From: Chloroflexota bacterium
GTDB taxonomy: Bacteria > Chloroflexota > Anaerolineae > Anaerolineales > Villigracilaceae
DNA length: 64,000 bases
Reading direction: 5' to 3'
Assembly (NCBI GenBank): GCA_013112685.1
Contig: JABFGC010000002.1
Coordinates: forward strand, 1,808,902 to 1,872,901
In this document: one piece after another, positions 26,264 through 35,539 of the stretch
Position numbering within the stretch: position 1 is the first letter of the stretch
Layout: every line of letters begins with the position of its first letter
The notes under the pieces: generated by a model
Database searches by the model: none
What the model saw: the letters and a program-made list of their open reading frames with translations, nothing else
What the model was told of the DNA's origin: nothing
Made by a program: the position numbers and the translations under genes

Positions 26264-27394
26264 ATGACCATGTCTCGTGACGAACACCCTCCCCAACACC
26301 GCCTGAAACGCTATTGGAAGGTGGCTGTCCTCGCAAACATCAAGGACGACAATCAGCCCAAACCGGAGGGGATTCCGCCGGACGCTTTTGCAGACTTCGA
26401 CCACATCGAGACGGTGGACGCGCTTCGAGCCGCGATTGAAGCGGACGGCCACACCACAGTGTTCATCCACGCGGATAGAGACCTGCCTTACGCCCTCAAA
26501 GAGGAAAAACCCGATATCTGCTTCAACATCGCCGAAGGTCTCGGCGGCGACGCGCGCGAGGCGCAGGTGCCCGCCCTGCTGGAAATGCTCGGCATCCCCT
26601 ACACCGGTTCGCGCGTCCTCACCAACGGCATCTCCCTCGATAAAACGCTCACCAAACGCATCTGGCGCGACCGGCGTCTGCCCGTCGCTCCGTTCCAGGA
26701 ATTTCAATTCGGCGACGAACCCCTGCGCCCGGAATTAAAGTTTCCGCTCTTCGTCAAACCGGCGCGCGAAGGCACCGGCATGGGCGTGGACACGAACGCC
26801 ATCGTCAAGGACGAGAAGGAACTGCGCGAACGCGCGCAATACATCATCAACGCCTACCAGCAGCCCGCGCTCGTGGAAACCTTCCTGCCGGGGCGGGAGT
26901 TTACCGTTGGGATTTTGGGGCGCACGGATTCAAAACTCTACTCCCGTCACCCCGAATGGTACGAAAAGGACGGCTTTCACCGCTTCCCCGTGCTGGAGTT
27001 GGACACAAGTCGTTCCGTGATGCCCTGGGTGTACAGCAATGAAGCCAAGTCAAAGGAGGTCGGCGCAGATGGAGTCCCCGGCTTCTTCTGCCCGGCAGAC
27101 GTAGACCCGGAATTGGAAAAGAAGTTGAAGCACCTCGCGTTTCGCGCGCACCAGATTCTGAACGTGCTCGATGTTTCCCGCACCGACATCCGCCTCGACG
27201 AGGAAGGCAATCCGCGCCTGATTGAGATCAACACCCTGCCCGGTCTCACCCCCGGCTACAGCGACCTGTGCCTGCAAGCCGAAGCGGAGGGGATCAGCCA
27301 CACCGACCTGGTGCTGGAAATTCTCTACCTCGGCGCGAGCCGCTGGGGAATGGTCGAACCGCGCGAGTCTGCGCCGGAAGCGAAAAAGAAGTAG
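26264..27394 (+). CDS. D-alanine-D-alanine ligase-like ATP-grasp protein
   Basis: This is a 376-residue ATP-grasp enzyme. DICFNIAEGLGGDAREAQVP and ALLEMLGIPYTGS match the N-terminal domain of D-Ala-D-Ala ligases. KPAREGTGMGV is the ATP-grasp loop, and DIRLDEEGNPRLIEINTLPG is the Mg-binding C-terminal motif. Family members condense two D-alanines for peptidoglycan; an extra 30-residue N-terminus and altered serine loop leave the substrate open (other peptide ligases of the family are possible). It is transcribed divergently from atpA. Confidence 0.8.
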   Translation: MTMSRDEHPPQHRLKRYWKVAVLANIKDDNQPKPEGIPPDAFADFDHIETVDALRAAIEADGHTTVFIHADRDLPYALKEEKPDICFNIAEGLGGDAREAQVPALLEMLGIPYTGSRVLTNGISLDKTLTKRIWRDRRLPVAPFQEFQFGDEPLRPELKFPLFVKPAREGTGMGVDTNAIVKDEKELRERAQYIINAYQQPALVETFLPGREFTVGILGRTDSKLYSRHPEWYEKDGFHRFPVLELDTSRSVMPWVYSNEAKSKEVGADGVPGFFCPADVDPELEKKLKHLAFRAHQILNVLDVSRTDIRLDEEGNPRLIEINTLPGLTPGYSDLCLQAEAEGISHTDLVLEILYLGASRWGMVEPRESAPEAKKK

Positions 27395-27420
27395 TTCTTT
27401 CGAGTTAAGACCTCACCTTA

Positions 27421-27475
27421 CGCACCCTCGCCCCCGTCCCCTCTCCCAGTGGGAGAGGGGTGAAGGGGTGAGGGA
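27421..27475. repeat. Palindromic repeat CCCTCTCCC-N-GGGAGAGGG
   Basis: An 8-9-bp palindrome, CCCTCTCCCAGTGGGAGAGGG, is embedded in ACCCTCGCCC and GGGTGAGGG arms. The same family occurs inside the ggt coding sequence (59925-59990). Confidence 0.8.
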
Positions 27476-27508
27476 GAAGGAACTGCGTAACGTGAGTTAA
27501 GACAAAAA

Positions 27509-27535
27509 ACAGGGCTGTCTCCCGACAGCCCTGTT
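27509..27535 (-). terminator. Terminator of the cold-shock gene
   Basis: AACAGGGCTGTC (27509-27520) and GACAGCCCTGTT (27524-27535) form a 12-bp stem followed on the minus strand by six T. It lies between two convergent genes and may act for both. Confidence 0.85.
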
Positions 27536-27557
27536 CGTTATGAAAAATGATGTTGTC

Positions 27558-27770
27558 TTACGAAAGGGGCACTACGTTCGCGGCTTGCAAGCCTTTGGGA
27601 CCTTCCTCTATTGAAAACTCCACTTTCTGTTCGGCTTCCAGCTTGCGGTAGCCATCGGTCTGAATGGCGCTGAAATGCACGAACACATCCTCGCCACCAT
27701 CGCGCCCAATAAAGCCGTAGCCCTTGGTCGCATTGAACCACTTGACGGTTCCAACAATACGTTCAGACAT
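27558..27770 (-). CDS. Cold-shock domain protein (CspA family)
   Basis: This is a 70-residue single cold-shock domain. RNP1 KGYGFIGRD and RNP2 VFVHFSAI are both present. It binds single-stranded RNA/DNA as a chaperone. AGGAG lies 8-12 nt upstream of the ATG. Confidence 0.95.
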   Translation of the reverse strand: MSERIVGTVKWFNATKGYGFIGRDGGEDVFVHFSAIQTDGYRKLEAEQKVEFSIEEGPKGLQAANVVPLS

Positions 27771-27869
27771 CTTTTATTTCTCCTGCTGAAAAAGTTTATA
27801 CCCGTCCATGGCGCCGTGGCGCCACGAGCCGGGCACGTGGGTCAAGATTATCACGCCTGATAACGTGTG

Positions 27870-28491
27870 TCAAGATTTTGACAATGGGCGGGTATATTTT
27901 TTGCCGAACGTCAAACCGGGGATCAGCATCGGCGTTTTGCGCTTGTATTCCGCGTACGCCTCCCCAAAATCCCGCAGGAGTTTGCGCTCCTCGAAATACG
28001 CGCCGATGAGCAGGTAAAGCGTCGCGCCGGTGTACAAGGCGAGGGAATTTTGCGACATGACCGGCGTCAGCCAGATGAAAACCAGGCTGAACGTGTACAG
28101 CGGATGCCGCACCAGACGGTACAGCCCGCGCGTCACAAGCGGACCCGGTCGCCCTTCCTCAACAAATAACTGGCTCAACCCGACGAAGGAGAGCAGGGTC
28201 CGTTTGCAGGAGGGCAACGAGCAGAAACGCGGCGGCAACTCCCTGCCCGGCAAACATGACATGGCTCCACGGCGCAGTGATGCTGTACAGAGGCTCGTCG
28301 GGCAGCGTTGCAGCGAGATACAAAATCGGCGCAAAACTGACCACCGAAAAGGCATTGTAGCCGAGCCGGTACAGGCGCATCCCCGCCTTCCCGACCATGC
28401 CGCGCGTCATATCCTTCACAAAATGAGACGCGAACACCGAATGCACCCCGCCCCACAACGCCATCCCCAAAAGAATGATGATAATGCTCAT
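27870..28491 (-). CDS. NnrU/isoprenylcysteine methyltransferase-like membrane protein (frameshift)
   Basis: The N-terminal frame (from 28491) has three transmembrane helices and HSVFASHFVKDM. The C-terminal frame has TRGLYRLVRHPLYTFSLVF, the phospholipid/isoprenylcysteine methyltransferase signature (RHP-Y), and a last helix. One indel near 28190 joins them into a protein of about 206 residues. The family methylates membrane-associated thiols or lipids using S-adenosylmethionine; the substrate here is unknown. Confidence 0.7.
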
Positions 28492-28557
28492 GAAATATTT
28501 TCCTTTACGGAGAAGGACAACGCGGGGATAAGTTTCGTTACGGAACTTAAAACCAAA

Positions 28558-28588
28558 GCCCCCCGAAGTCTTTGAGAGTTCGGGGGGC
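28558..28588 (-). terminator. Terminator behind the HerA-like gene
   Basis: GCCCCCCGAA and TTCGGGGGGC form a 10-bp GC-rich stem. The minus strand continues CTTTGGTTTT. It lies 28 nt beyond the gene's stop. Confidence 0.7.
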
Positions 28589-28615
28589 GTATTACCAATT
28601 CACCCAATCACCCAC

Positions 28616-31186
28616 CTACTCCCCTCCAAACGCGGGGAGTTCGAACGTCTCGCCGCCCGCCTGCACGATGTAATGCGGCTTCCACGCCACGCCGAAGACG
28701 TTGACGTAGACATCGGTCTTCTTGGGGTTGATGGTCACCTCGCTGGTCTCGCTGACGACCCGACCCCATTTGTCGTTGATCTCGGCGACGATCTTTTCAT
28801 GTTCGCGCTCCAATAACTCGAGGTCCTGGGTGAGTTTCGCGATCGTCTCCTGCGATTCCTGCACTTCGGCTTTCGCGCTTTGGGCAAGGCGGTGCTTCGT
28901 GAACTGTGTGGTGATGCTCTTCTTTCGGGTCAAGCCGAAGACACTCGCGCCCAGCTCCAGCAGGTTCGCGCCGGATTCGATGTTGCGGTTCTGAAGTTCC
29001 GCTTCGTCCTCGCGCAGTTCGCGGTGTTCGCGTCCCAATTTGTCTTCGAGAGCCCTGATCTTCTTCTCCAGGGCGGTGGTCTTCTTTTCGATTTCGGTAT
29101 CGCGCGCCTCTCTCGCGGTGTCGGCGCAGGCTTTCATGAAATCTGCCTGGCTGACTTCGGGTCCCGCAAAGACTTTGAGCGCGGGGTTGGCGCGCGCCGT
29201 GACCGATGAATTGCGGAAGACCCAGTCGGTGAAGTCCTTTTGCAGGGCGGTCATCAGTTTGGAGTCGTTCAGCGGCGGTTCGATGGAGCCGAATTTCGAC
29301 GACGGCGCAGGCGCGCTTTCCAGTTTATCGAGCGGGGGCTCGGCGTAGGGGAAATCCTCCCAGCGGACGATGCCGCGGCGGTCCAGTTCCTCCACAAGGG
29401 CGGTTTTGGTCACTTCGGTATCCACGCCGTATTTGCGGTCGAGGATTCGGAACCTGGGCGGAGGCGAGCAAAACGGGATGGTACACCACGCCTTGAATCG
29501 CCGCGCCGTAGGCTTGCGATTTTCCGGCGGCGTTGAGGGCTTCGGGCAGGCTGTAGTTTTGCGGCAGGTAATACTCGCGGATTCCGGCGGGCACCGGCGG
29601 CTTGGTCATGCTCCCGTTGGAGGCGGAGGCAGAACTGCGGGTGGGCGTCTGTATTTTCGGCTGAACAGGCGCGGACACCGGAACAGCGACCGGCTGGACG
29701 TGGTCAACGGGCGGCGGGGCGGATTCGGCTTGGAGTGTTGGAGCAGGCTCGGGCGGAGTCCGATGCGTTCTCGCTGGGGAGGCGGCTTCTTCCGCGCCGG
29801 CAAGTTGATTGAGAGCGGGAATCTGTTCGCGCGTCATCGGTCCCGCAAGGAAGTTCATCACCCAGCGGGTTTGGAAGAGCAGGGGCGTCTTGTTGTGGAC
29901 GTTGTTCATCACGAAGACGCGCTTGCCGATGGATGAAATGAGTTTGTCCATTTCGGCGCGCGAGAAACCGCCCGCCAAACTCTCAAGCCCGTCGAGCAGA
30001 CGGTTCTTATCGCGTTCGGTTTGCAGTTTGCCGATGAACCATGTGCCGGTGTTCGAGAGGGCTTTGTAATCGAGGTCAACCGGGTTTTGGGTGGCGAGCA
30101 AAATGCCCAAGCCAAAGGCGCGCGCCTGTTTCAACATGCGGAGAAGCGGCTGCTTGGAAGGCGGGTTGGCAGTGGGCGGAAGATAACCGTAGATTTCATC
30201 CATGTAGAGCAGGGCACGCAGGGAGGTGGAGCCTTTCTGCGTGCGCATCCAGGTTTCGACGGCGGAGAGGAGCAGCGTGGTGAAGAACATGCGCTCGCCA
30301 TCGGAGAGATGCGCGAGGTAGAAAATGCTGTGGCGCGGCTGACTCTGCGGCGTGAAGAGCAGGGATTGAATATCGAGCGATTGACCTTCGCGCCAGGCTT
30401 CGAACGCGGGCGCGGCGAGGATGTTGTTCAAGACCATCGCCAGTTCCATGCGGTCTTTGGGCGGGAAGAAGGTATCCACCGGGAACGCGCCGAGTTTATC
30501 GAAAGGCGGGTTTTGGGTTTGCAGGATGAGCTCGGTCAGATCAATGCCCTGCCCCTGGCTCCAATGTTCTTCAAAGATGTTCGAGAGCAGGATGTGCTCG
30601 CGCGAGCGGATGGGATCGAGGTCGTTCATGCCGACCAGACCCAGCAGGGCGGTGACGGTGCTGGTAATGCGCTCACGCAGGACCTCGCGGTTGGTCTCCC
30701 AATCCAGGGCTGGGGCGTCGAGCGAAGAAAGCACGCTGACGGGAATCCCTGCATCGGAACCGGGCGTGTAGATGGCAAAGTTGACGGCGTTCTTGAGGTC
30801 GAGGATGCGCGCTTGATCCATACCCCATTCCTTGATTCCGTTGCGCCAGGCAGCGGCAGCTCCGTGGCGGCTTGTTCGGGGGTCTTGTTGGCGCGGCGGA
30901 CGACTTCCGGGTCAATCCACGGTTGGAAGTCCTGCGGCAGCAAATCGGGGAAGTGCAGGAGCAGGTTGGTCAGGTCGCCTTTGGGGTCAATGATAATGGC
31001 GGGCACGCCGTTGAGCGCGGCTTCTTCGAGCAGGGCGATGCACAAGCCGGTCTTGCCGGAGCCGGTCATACCGGTGACGACGGCATGAGTGGTCAAATCG
31101 GCGGGGTCGTAATTGAGCGCCTCGCTGGCGACCTTTCCGGTCTTTTCGTTGAAGTACCGTCCGAGATAGAAGTTTGATTCGGTCAT
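28616..31186 (-). CDS. HerA/VirB4-like ATPase (two frameshifts)
   Basis: The combined protein has about 855 residues. An N-terminal beta region is followed by Walker A GMTGSGKTGL (residues 39-48) and AIIIDPKGDL. The middle has LLYMDEIYGYLP (Walker B) and GILLATQNPVDLDY (sensor), typical of DUF87/HerA-type hexameric translocases. A Pro/Ser-rich linker and a long coiled coil (EIEKKTTALEKKIRALEDKL) lead to a beta-rich end. Frames shift near 30830 and 29450. Relatives pump DNA or extrude proteins; the partner is not evident because no nurA neighbour is present. Confidence 0.8.
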
Positions 31187-31297
31187 GCTCGTCTCTCCTG
31201 TTCAGACTTCGGAAGTCTGAAGGGTTTTGAAATAGAACGCACGTGCTAGGGTTAATTTACCCGATTTTGTGTCAAAAGGCAAATGATTGAACAAGAA

Positions 31298-31323
31298 AAC
31301 TGCGAGGGGTTGCCTCGCAGTTT
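31298..31323 (-). terminator. Terminator of the sigma/DUF5667 operon
   Basis: AACTGCGAGG and CCTCGCAGTT form a stem directly behind the DUF5667 gene, followed on the minus strand by TTTCTTGTT. Confidence 0.7.
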
Positions 31324-31327
31324 CCCG

Positions 31328-32551
31328 TTAATCGTTGTCGTTTCCGCCGCCGCCGTCATCGTCGTCGTCATTGCTGTTGCCGCCATCATTGCCGTTACCG
31401 TTATCCTCGTTTGAGTCATCGTCGTTGCCGTTGCCGTCGTTTGAATTATCTTCGTTGCCGTTATCCTCATTCGAGTTGCCGTCGTTGCCGTTGTCTTCGT
31501 TGGTGTTCTCGTTGCCCTCGTTTTCATTCGAGCCCGAGTTGTCGTTTTGACTGGGAGCCGGAGTGGAAGCCGCGCCGCCTTCTTCAGGACAGGAGTCTTC
31601 CGCTTTGATCCTGGTGGCGATGAATCTGCCGTCCTCGGTGTAGTAGCCGGTCACTTCCACGGTCATGCCGACGCACAACCCTTGGGTGGAAAGGTTTGAA
31701 ATGTACACCGTCACCCCGTTGATGATGAGCGTATTGGCAGAGATGGCTTGAAGCGTTCCCTGGATCTCATACTGGGCGGGAATACCGCCCGTATCCCCAG
31801 GGGTTGAAGCGGGCGCGGGTCCCGACTCGTCTTCCGACTCCATCTCGATGGGTTTCCCTGTCGGCACGATCGAACCCGCAGGAAGGAGTTCGAGGCTGGT
31901 CACTTCGATGAAGCCCTGCGCATTGGTCCGCCCGGTGACGATCACCGCTGCGCCGTTTTCAGGCGCTTGAATGTCCGCCGGGAGGACAACCCTCAACCCC
32001 GAAACGTAGGTTTTATCCTTCACCTGCATGAACACGCCCGCAAACTGGATCATCTCGTGGCGGCCCTCCGCCAGCAGTTCGTCAATTTCGTGGAGCCGCT
32101 CGTTTTCAAATTCGTTCGCCAGCAATTCGCGCGCTTCCTTGTCGAAGATGAAGAACAGACGGACGTTCTCCCAGCCGCGCTTGACCGGGTAGAGTCTCTC
32201 CCCCGGCAGAGCCGAAGCGGAGGCGCTCAAAATGCCGGTGCCGCTCAAGAGGAGGGCGATCAACAGGGCAAAGGAAATGGCAAGGCGCGGAAGGACGGGG
32301 ATCACCCGCCTGGCGGGCGCGCGCTTCGATTCGCGGATTTCCGCGGCGCGCCGCATCACCCGCGCCCGTCCGCGGCGAGCGGTTTCTGAAGACGGTTCCG
32401 GGGCAGACATGCCGCGCATTTTGACGGCGGTTTTGAGGATGGGGCGGAGTTCGCCGGCGAGGTCGGGGTAGCGGGCAAGAGCCGTTTCGAGGTCGGTTCC
32501 GTTTTCAATCTCTCGCAGGCAAACTTCCAAAGCATCGAATAATTTATTCAT
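31328..32551 (-). CDS. DUF5667/DUF5666 membrane protein with Asn/Asp-rich tail, putative anti-sigma partner
   Basis: ATG 32551 overlaps the sigma-factor stop (ATGAATAA), implying translational coupling. Residues 1-75 form a cytoplasmic helical region (LREIENGTDLETALARYPDLAGELRPIL), followed by one transmembrane helix (about 87-107). Then comes DUF5667 (GERLYPVKRGWENVRLFF) and a DUF5666-like beta domain near 260-330. The last 80 residues are Asn, Asp, Gly and Glu only. The layout fits a membrane anti-sigma factor or sensor. The tail is encoded by a degenerate GTCGTTGCC-type repeat. Confidence 0.75.
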   Translation of the reverse strand: MNKLFDALEVCLREIENGTDLETALARYPDLAGELRPILKTAVKMRGMSAPEPSSETARRGRARVMRRAAEIRESKRAPARRVIPVLPRLAISFALLIALLLSGTGILSASASALPGERLYPVKRGWENVRLFFIFDKEARELLANEFENERLHEIDELLAEGRHEMIQFAGVFMQVKDKTYVSGLRVVLPADIQAPENGAAVIVTGRTNAQGFIEVTSLELLPAGSIVPTGKPIEMESEDESGPAPASTPGDTGGIPAQYEIQGTLQAISANTLIINGVTVYISNLSTQGLCVGMTVEVTGYYTEDGRFIATRIKAEDSCPEEGGAASTPAPSQNDNSGSNENEGNENTNEDNGNDGNSNEDNGNEDNSNDGNGNDDDSNEDNGNGNDGGNSNDDDDDGGGGNDND

Positions 32552-33173
32552 AATCCACCTCGCCAATCTCGCGCTGCAGGGCTGCAAGCGCGCGGAATTG
32601 GAGAGCCTTCACGGCATTGACGTTCTTGTTCAAGTGGGCGGCGGTCTCCTCCAACGAATAACCCTGCCCGAAACGCAGGGCAAGGACATGCTGTTGTTCG
32701 AGTGTCAGTTTGGCGTAGGCGCTCTGCACGGCGCGGTTCTGCTCGCGCTGATCCACTTCACTGGCGGGACCGGGCTGGAGGTCCGGCAGTGAATCGGGGA
32801 TTTCCTCCTCGCTGCGGCGGTACTTCCGGCGCATGTGGTCGGTGACGATGTGGTTCGCCGTCCCGATCAGCCAGCCTTTGAGGTTGGAATCCGGTCCGCG
32901 TCTGGCTTGAACCGCTTCCAGCAGGCGGATGAAGACATCGCTGGCAATATCCTCTGCAAGGGACGAGTCGCCTAGGCGATACAGGACGTAACGATAGACC
33001 TCGGAAAAATACTGGTCGTATACCGCGCCGATGGCTTGAGAATCCAGTTTGCGCAGGTCATGTATTCCTTGCTTCCCGTCCGTTGCAGTCATTATTTTTT
33101 CCGACACCCAATATCCGAAATTCTTCATCCAACTTCCGTCACTGACTATCTTATCATCATTCGAGGACTTCAT
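32544..33173 (-). CDS. ECF-type sigma factor
   Basis: Region 2 is YRYVLYRLGDSSLAEDIASD; region 4 is LTLEQQHVLALRFGQGYSLEE with an HTH (AAHLNKNVNAVKALQFRAL). The start is uncertain: ATG 33173 overlaps the upstream gene by 17 nt, while ATG 33128 or 33092 would remove a non-conserved leader. It is coupled to the DUF5667 gene. Confidence 0.9.
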   Translation of the reverse strand: MKSSNDDKIVSDGSWMKNFGYWVSEKIMTATDGKQGIHDLRKLDSQAIGAVYDQYFSEVYRYVLYRLGDSSLAEDIASDVFIRLLEAVQARRGPDSNLKGWLIGTANHIVTDHMRRKYRRSEEEIPDSLPDLQPGPASEVDQREQNRAVQSAYAKLTLEQQHVLALRFGQGYSLEETAAHLNKNVNAVKALQFRALAALQREIGEVDYE

Positions 33174-34653
33174 AAATGACTGCCTGGTCGTCGCGGTACA
33201 CTTCCCGCAAGCCGGGGTCGTTTTCAGCCTGGCGGATGAAATCGCCGTGGTTCAAATCGGTGTGCACGAAGCGCGCGGAAAAACGCGAGCGGATGATCCC
33301 GGACGGCTGTTCCACGTCGCCGCGCGTGATGTCAACCCATTCGTCGTAAAGCGCCTCGTCGTATAACTGAAGGTAGGTGGGGTCGAGCCCAGCCAGATAG
33401 GTGTTGTGCGTGTTGTAAAAGAACAGGCGCGGGAAGTCGTCCCAGTCCGTTTGGAAGACGCGCTCGCCCGCAGGCGTGTTCTCCATCAGCCAGATGGAGG
33501 CGTTCTCGTACAGATCCGCAGGTTTCGACTTCGCCATCTGCCCCTGTGTGGCGGGAATGGCTTTTACGATCCCTGCAATGACAGCCGCGGCAAGCACGAT
33601 CGAATAGACGCCGGTCTGAAACCCAAAACGAAACTTAAGGCTGGGCTGCGAACGTTCCGCGTCGAAGAGAGGCGCCCACGCAAACGCCGCAAAGATGAGC
33701 GCAAACGGCGGGAAGTATTCCACGAACCGGCGCGCTTTGAAAAGCATCAAGCCGAAGAGCAGGGCGATCAGGAAGGCGCCCGCGGTGCGCGCATCCATTT
33801 TTCGACCGGAGAGTCCGAGCGCCAGCGCTCCGCTCACGAAAGCGACCAGCGCGGGCAGGGAGTTTCCGAGCAGCTGCTCCGTGTCGTAGGGATACCATTC
33901 GTTGCCCACACGCACCGAGGTCGCATCCAGCAGTTTCGGCAAAATGTGGTGGTAGGTAAAGATGATGTTATTTGGAAAATAGGGGTTGATGATCAACCCG
34001 GCAAGGATGCCGACTCCCGTCCAAACCAACGGGCGGACTTCCAGCCTGCGCTCCGTGAGCCATACCGCCAGTCCATAAAGGAAGGCAATCGCAAGCATGA
34101 GCGGAAAAGCATCATAAAACCAGACGTAAAAAAAGGATAACGCCCCAACGCGCCTGTATTTGCCCTCCATCATCCAAAGAAAACCCAGCGCCAGCACCGC
34201 GAGTGAAAGGGATTGGGCGCGGGTGATGGACATGCGATAGAGAAACGCATCGGAGATTCCCAGCAGGGCGAGCGCCCACAAGCCCGAGGCGGGCAGGTTC
34301 TGACGGTGGAACAAATACCAGATGCCCAGGAACGCCAGCGCGGAAAAGGTCACAGCCGCCCATTTCGCCCCGGCAAGCAGGTCGCCAAGGGTGAAGGGAA
34401 TCAGCGCCGCATGAAAGAGGAAGTGGTGGTCGTAGAATTCGCCTTCGTTTAGGATGCTGAGCGGAAGCCAGGGAAAATCCGGTTTCAGCCCCTCGGTGCG
34501 CATCAGCCAGGCGAAGCGGATGTGGTAGAAGCCGTCGTTATCCGGCAGGTTGGGGGTGGAGAACTGGATGACCGCCATCCCCGCGAAGAACATGCTAAAC
34601 AAAAGGATGGGGAGTACCAGGGGAACAAATCGCTTGGGCATTATATTTTCCAT
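33157..34653 (-). CDS. GT-C-like polytopic membrane protein
   Basis: These 498 residues include about eleven transmembrane helices. The first loop has NLPDNDGFYHIRFAWLMR, which resembles the acidic D-x-(D)-x-YH loop of GT-C glycosyltransferases such as STT3/PglB. A soluble C-terminal domain of about 110 residues begins near ASIWLMENTPAGERVFQTDW, as in many YfhO/GT-C relatives. It would use polyprenyl-linked sugars at the outer membrane face; the substrate is unknown. Confidence 0.6.
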   Translation of the reverse strand: MENIMPKRFVPLVLPILLFSMFFAGMAVIQFSTPNLPDNDGFYHIRFAWLMRTEGLKPDFPWLPLSILNEGEFYDHHFLFHAALIPFTLGDLLAGAKWAAVTFSALAFLGIWYLFHRQNLPASGLWALALLGISDAFLYRMSITRAQSLSLAVLALGFLWMMEGKYRRVGALSFFYVWFYDAFPLMLAIAFLYGLAVWLTERRLEVRPLVWTGVGILAGLIINPYFPNNIIFTYHHILPKLLDATSVRVGNEWYPYDTEQLLGNSLPALVAFVSGALALGLSGRKMDARTAGAFLIALLFGLMLFKARRFVEYFPPFALIFAAFAWAPLFDAERSQPSLKFRFGFQTGVYSIVLAAAVIAGIVKAIPATQGQMAKSKPADLYENASIWLMENTPAGERVFQTDWDDFPRLFFYNTHNTYLAGLDPTYLQLYDEALYDEWVDITRGDVEQPSGIIRSRFSARFVHTDLNHGDFIRQAENDPGLREVYRDDQAVIYEVLE

Positions 34654-34669
34654 GAAGAGTGAAAAAATC

Positions 34670-34706
34670 CTGATCGCCTGAACCGTAACTTTGTTCAGAC
34701 GACCAG
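34670..34706 (-). terminator. Possible terminator behind the DUF5666 lipoprotein gene
   Basis: CCTGATCGCCTGAAC and GTTCAGACGACCAGG pair with two mismatches around a 9-nt loop. There is no long T run, so this is weak. Confidence 0.4.
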
Positions 34707-34733
34707 GAAAACATCTTGCGTCAGGCGAGACGG

Positions 34734-35414
34734 TTATCCGTTGTCGTTCCCGCCATTGCTGTTGTCGTCGTCTTCGTTCGAGTTGCCGCCGTCGTCATCG
34801 CCGTTCGAATTATCGTCGTCGCTATCATCATTGCTGTTGTCATCGTTCGAGTCGTCGTCATTGCCGTTATCGTCATTGGAATTGCCGTCGTTCGAGTTGT
34901 CGTCGTTGGTGTTGCCGTTGTCGTCGTCGTTGGAATTGTCGTCGTTGGTGTTGCCGTTGTCGTCGTCGTTGGAATTGTCGTCGTTCGAGTTGTCGTCGTT
35001 GGTGTTGCCGTTGTCGTTCGCGTTGTCGTTGGTGTTGCCGTTCGAATTGTCGTTGCCGTTGGTATTGGTGTTGCCGTTGTCGTCGTTGGTGTTGTCGTTC
35101 GTGTTGGGCGGCTCGACGCGGGTCACAACAATTGAGCCATCCGCCTGGACTTCGGCTTCGACCTTGACGGTATCGCCCACGATAAAGGGACCGTCGCGCA
35201 GAACGGCGGGATCTACGGTGATGACCTGCCCGTTGACCGTCCATTGGTCGCCTTCGATGGCTTCGATCACACCGGTGAATTCGATCATCGAAGCCTGGGG
35301 TTTGTCCGACCCGCCGGAGGATGCCGTTGGAGAAGCCGCCGCCCCGCCGCAGGCGCTGATGAGCATGGCGGTCAGCGCCAGGACCAGCATGAATACATAA
35401 GTTGTTCTTTTCAT
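34734..35414 (-). CDS. DUF5666 lipoprotein with Asn/Asp tail
   Basis: The lipoprotein signal ends LISAC (Cys about residue 21). A DUF5666-like OB-fold region follows (FTGVIEAIEGDQWTVNGQ, then GDTVKVEAEVQADGSIVVTR). From residue 104 the protein is almost entirely N, D, G, T and S (NTNDDNGN-like units), encoded by a tandem repeat of about 42 bp at 34870-35100. Such tails could be Ca-binding or serve as flexible spacers. Homology of the domain to the protein at 31328 suggests duplication. Confidence 0.75.
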   Translation of the reverse strand: MKRTTYVFMLVLALTAMLISACGGAAASPTASSGGSDKPQASMIEFTGVIEAIEGDQWTVNGQVITVDPAVLRDGPFIVGDTVKVEAEVQADGSIVVTRVEPPNTNDNTNDDNGNTNTNGNDNSNGNTNDNANDNGNTNDDNSNDDNSNDDDNGNTNDDNSNDDDNGNTNDDNSNDGNSNDDNGNDDDSNDDNSNDDSDDDNSNGDDDGGNSNEDDDNSNGGNDNG

Positions 35415-35539
35415 TTTTCACCTCTTTGAAATATTGAGTGACTACACCCACTTAGTCGCATTGAGAGGGAAAAAGTTACGGCTTCCGCCCGCCGGTTTTG
35501 GGGAGGAAATCAAGTTTGTGAATTTTCATCCAAAAGGAG

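Noticed and set aside
31330..35170. Ser/Leu- and Arg/Cys-rich frames on the + strand (31335-31550, 34691-35167)
   Set aside because: They are the reverse reading of Asn/Asp repeat tails; low complexity only.
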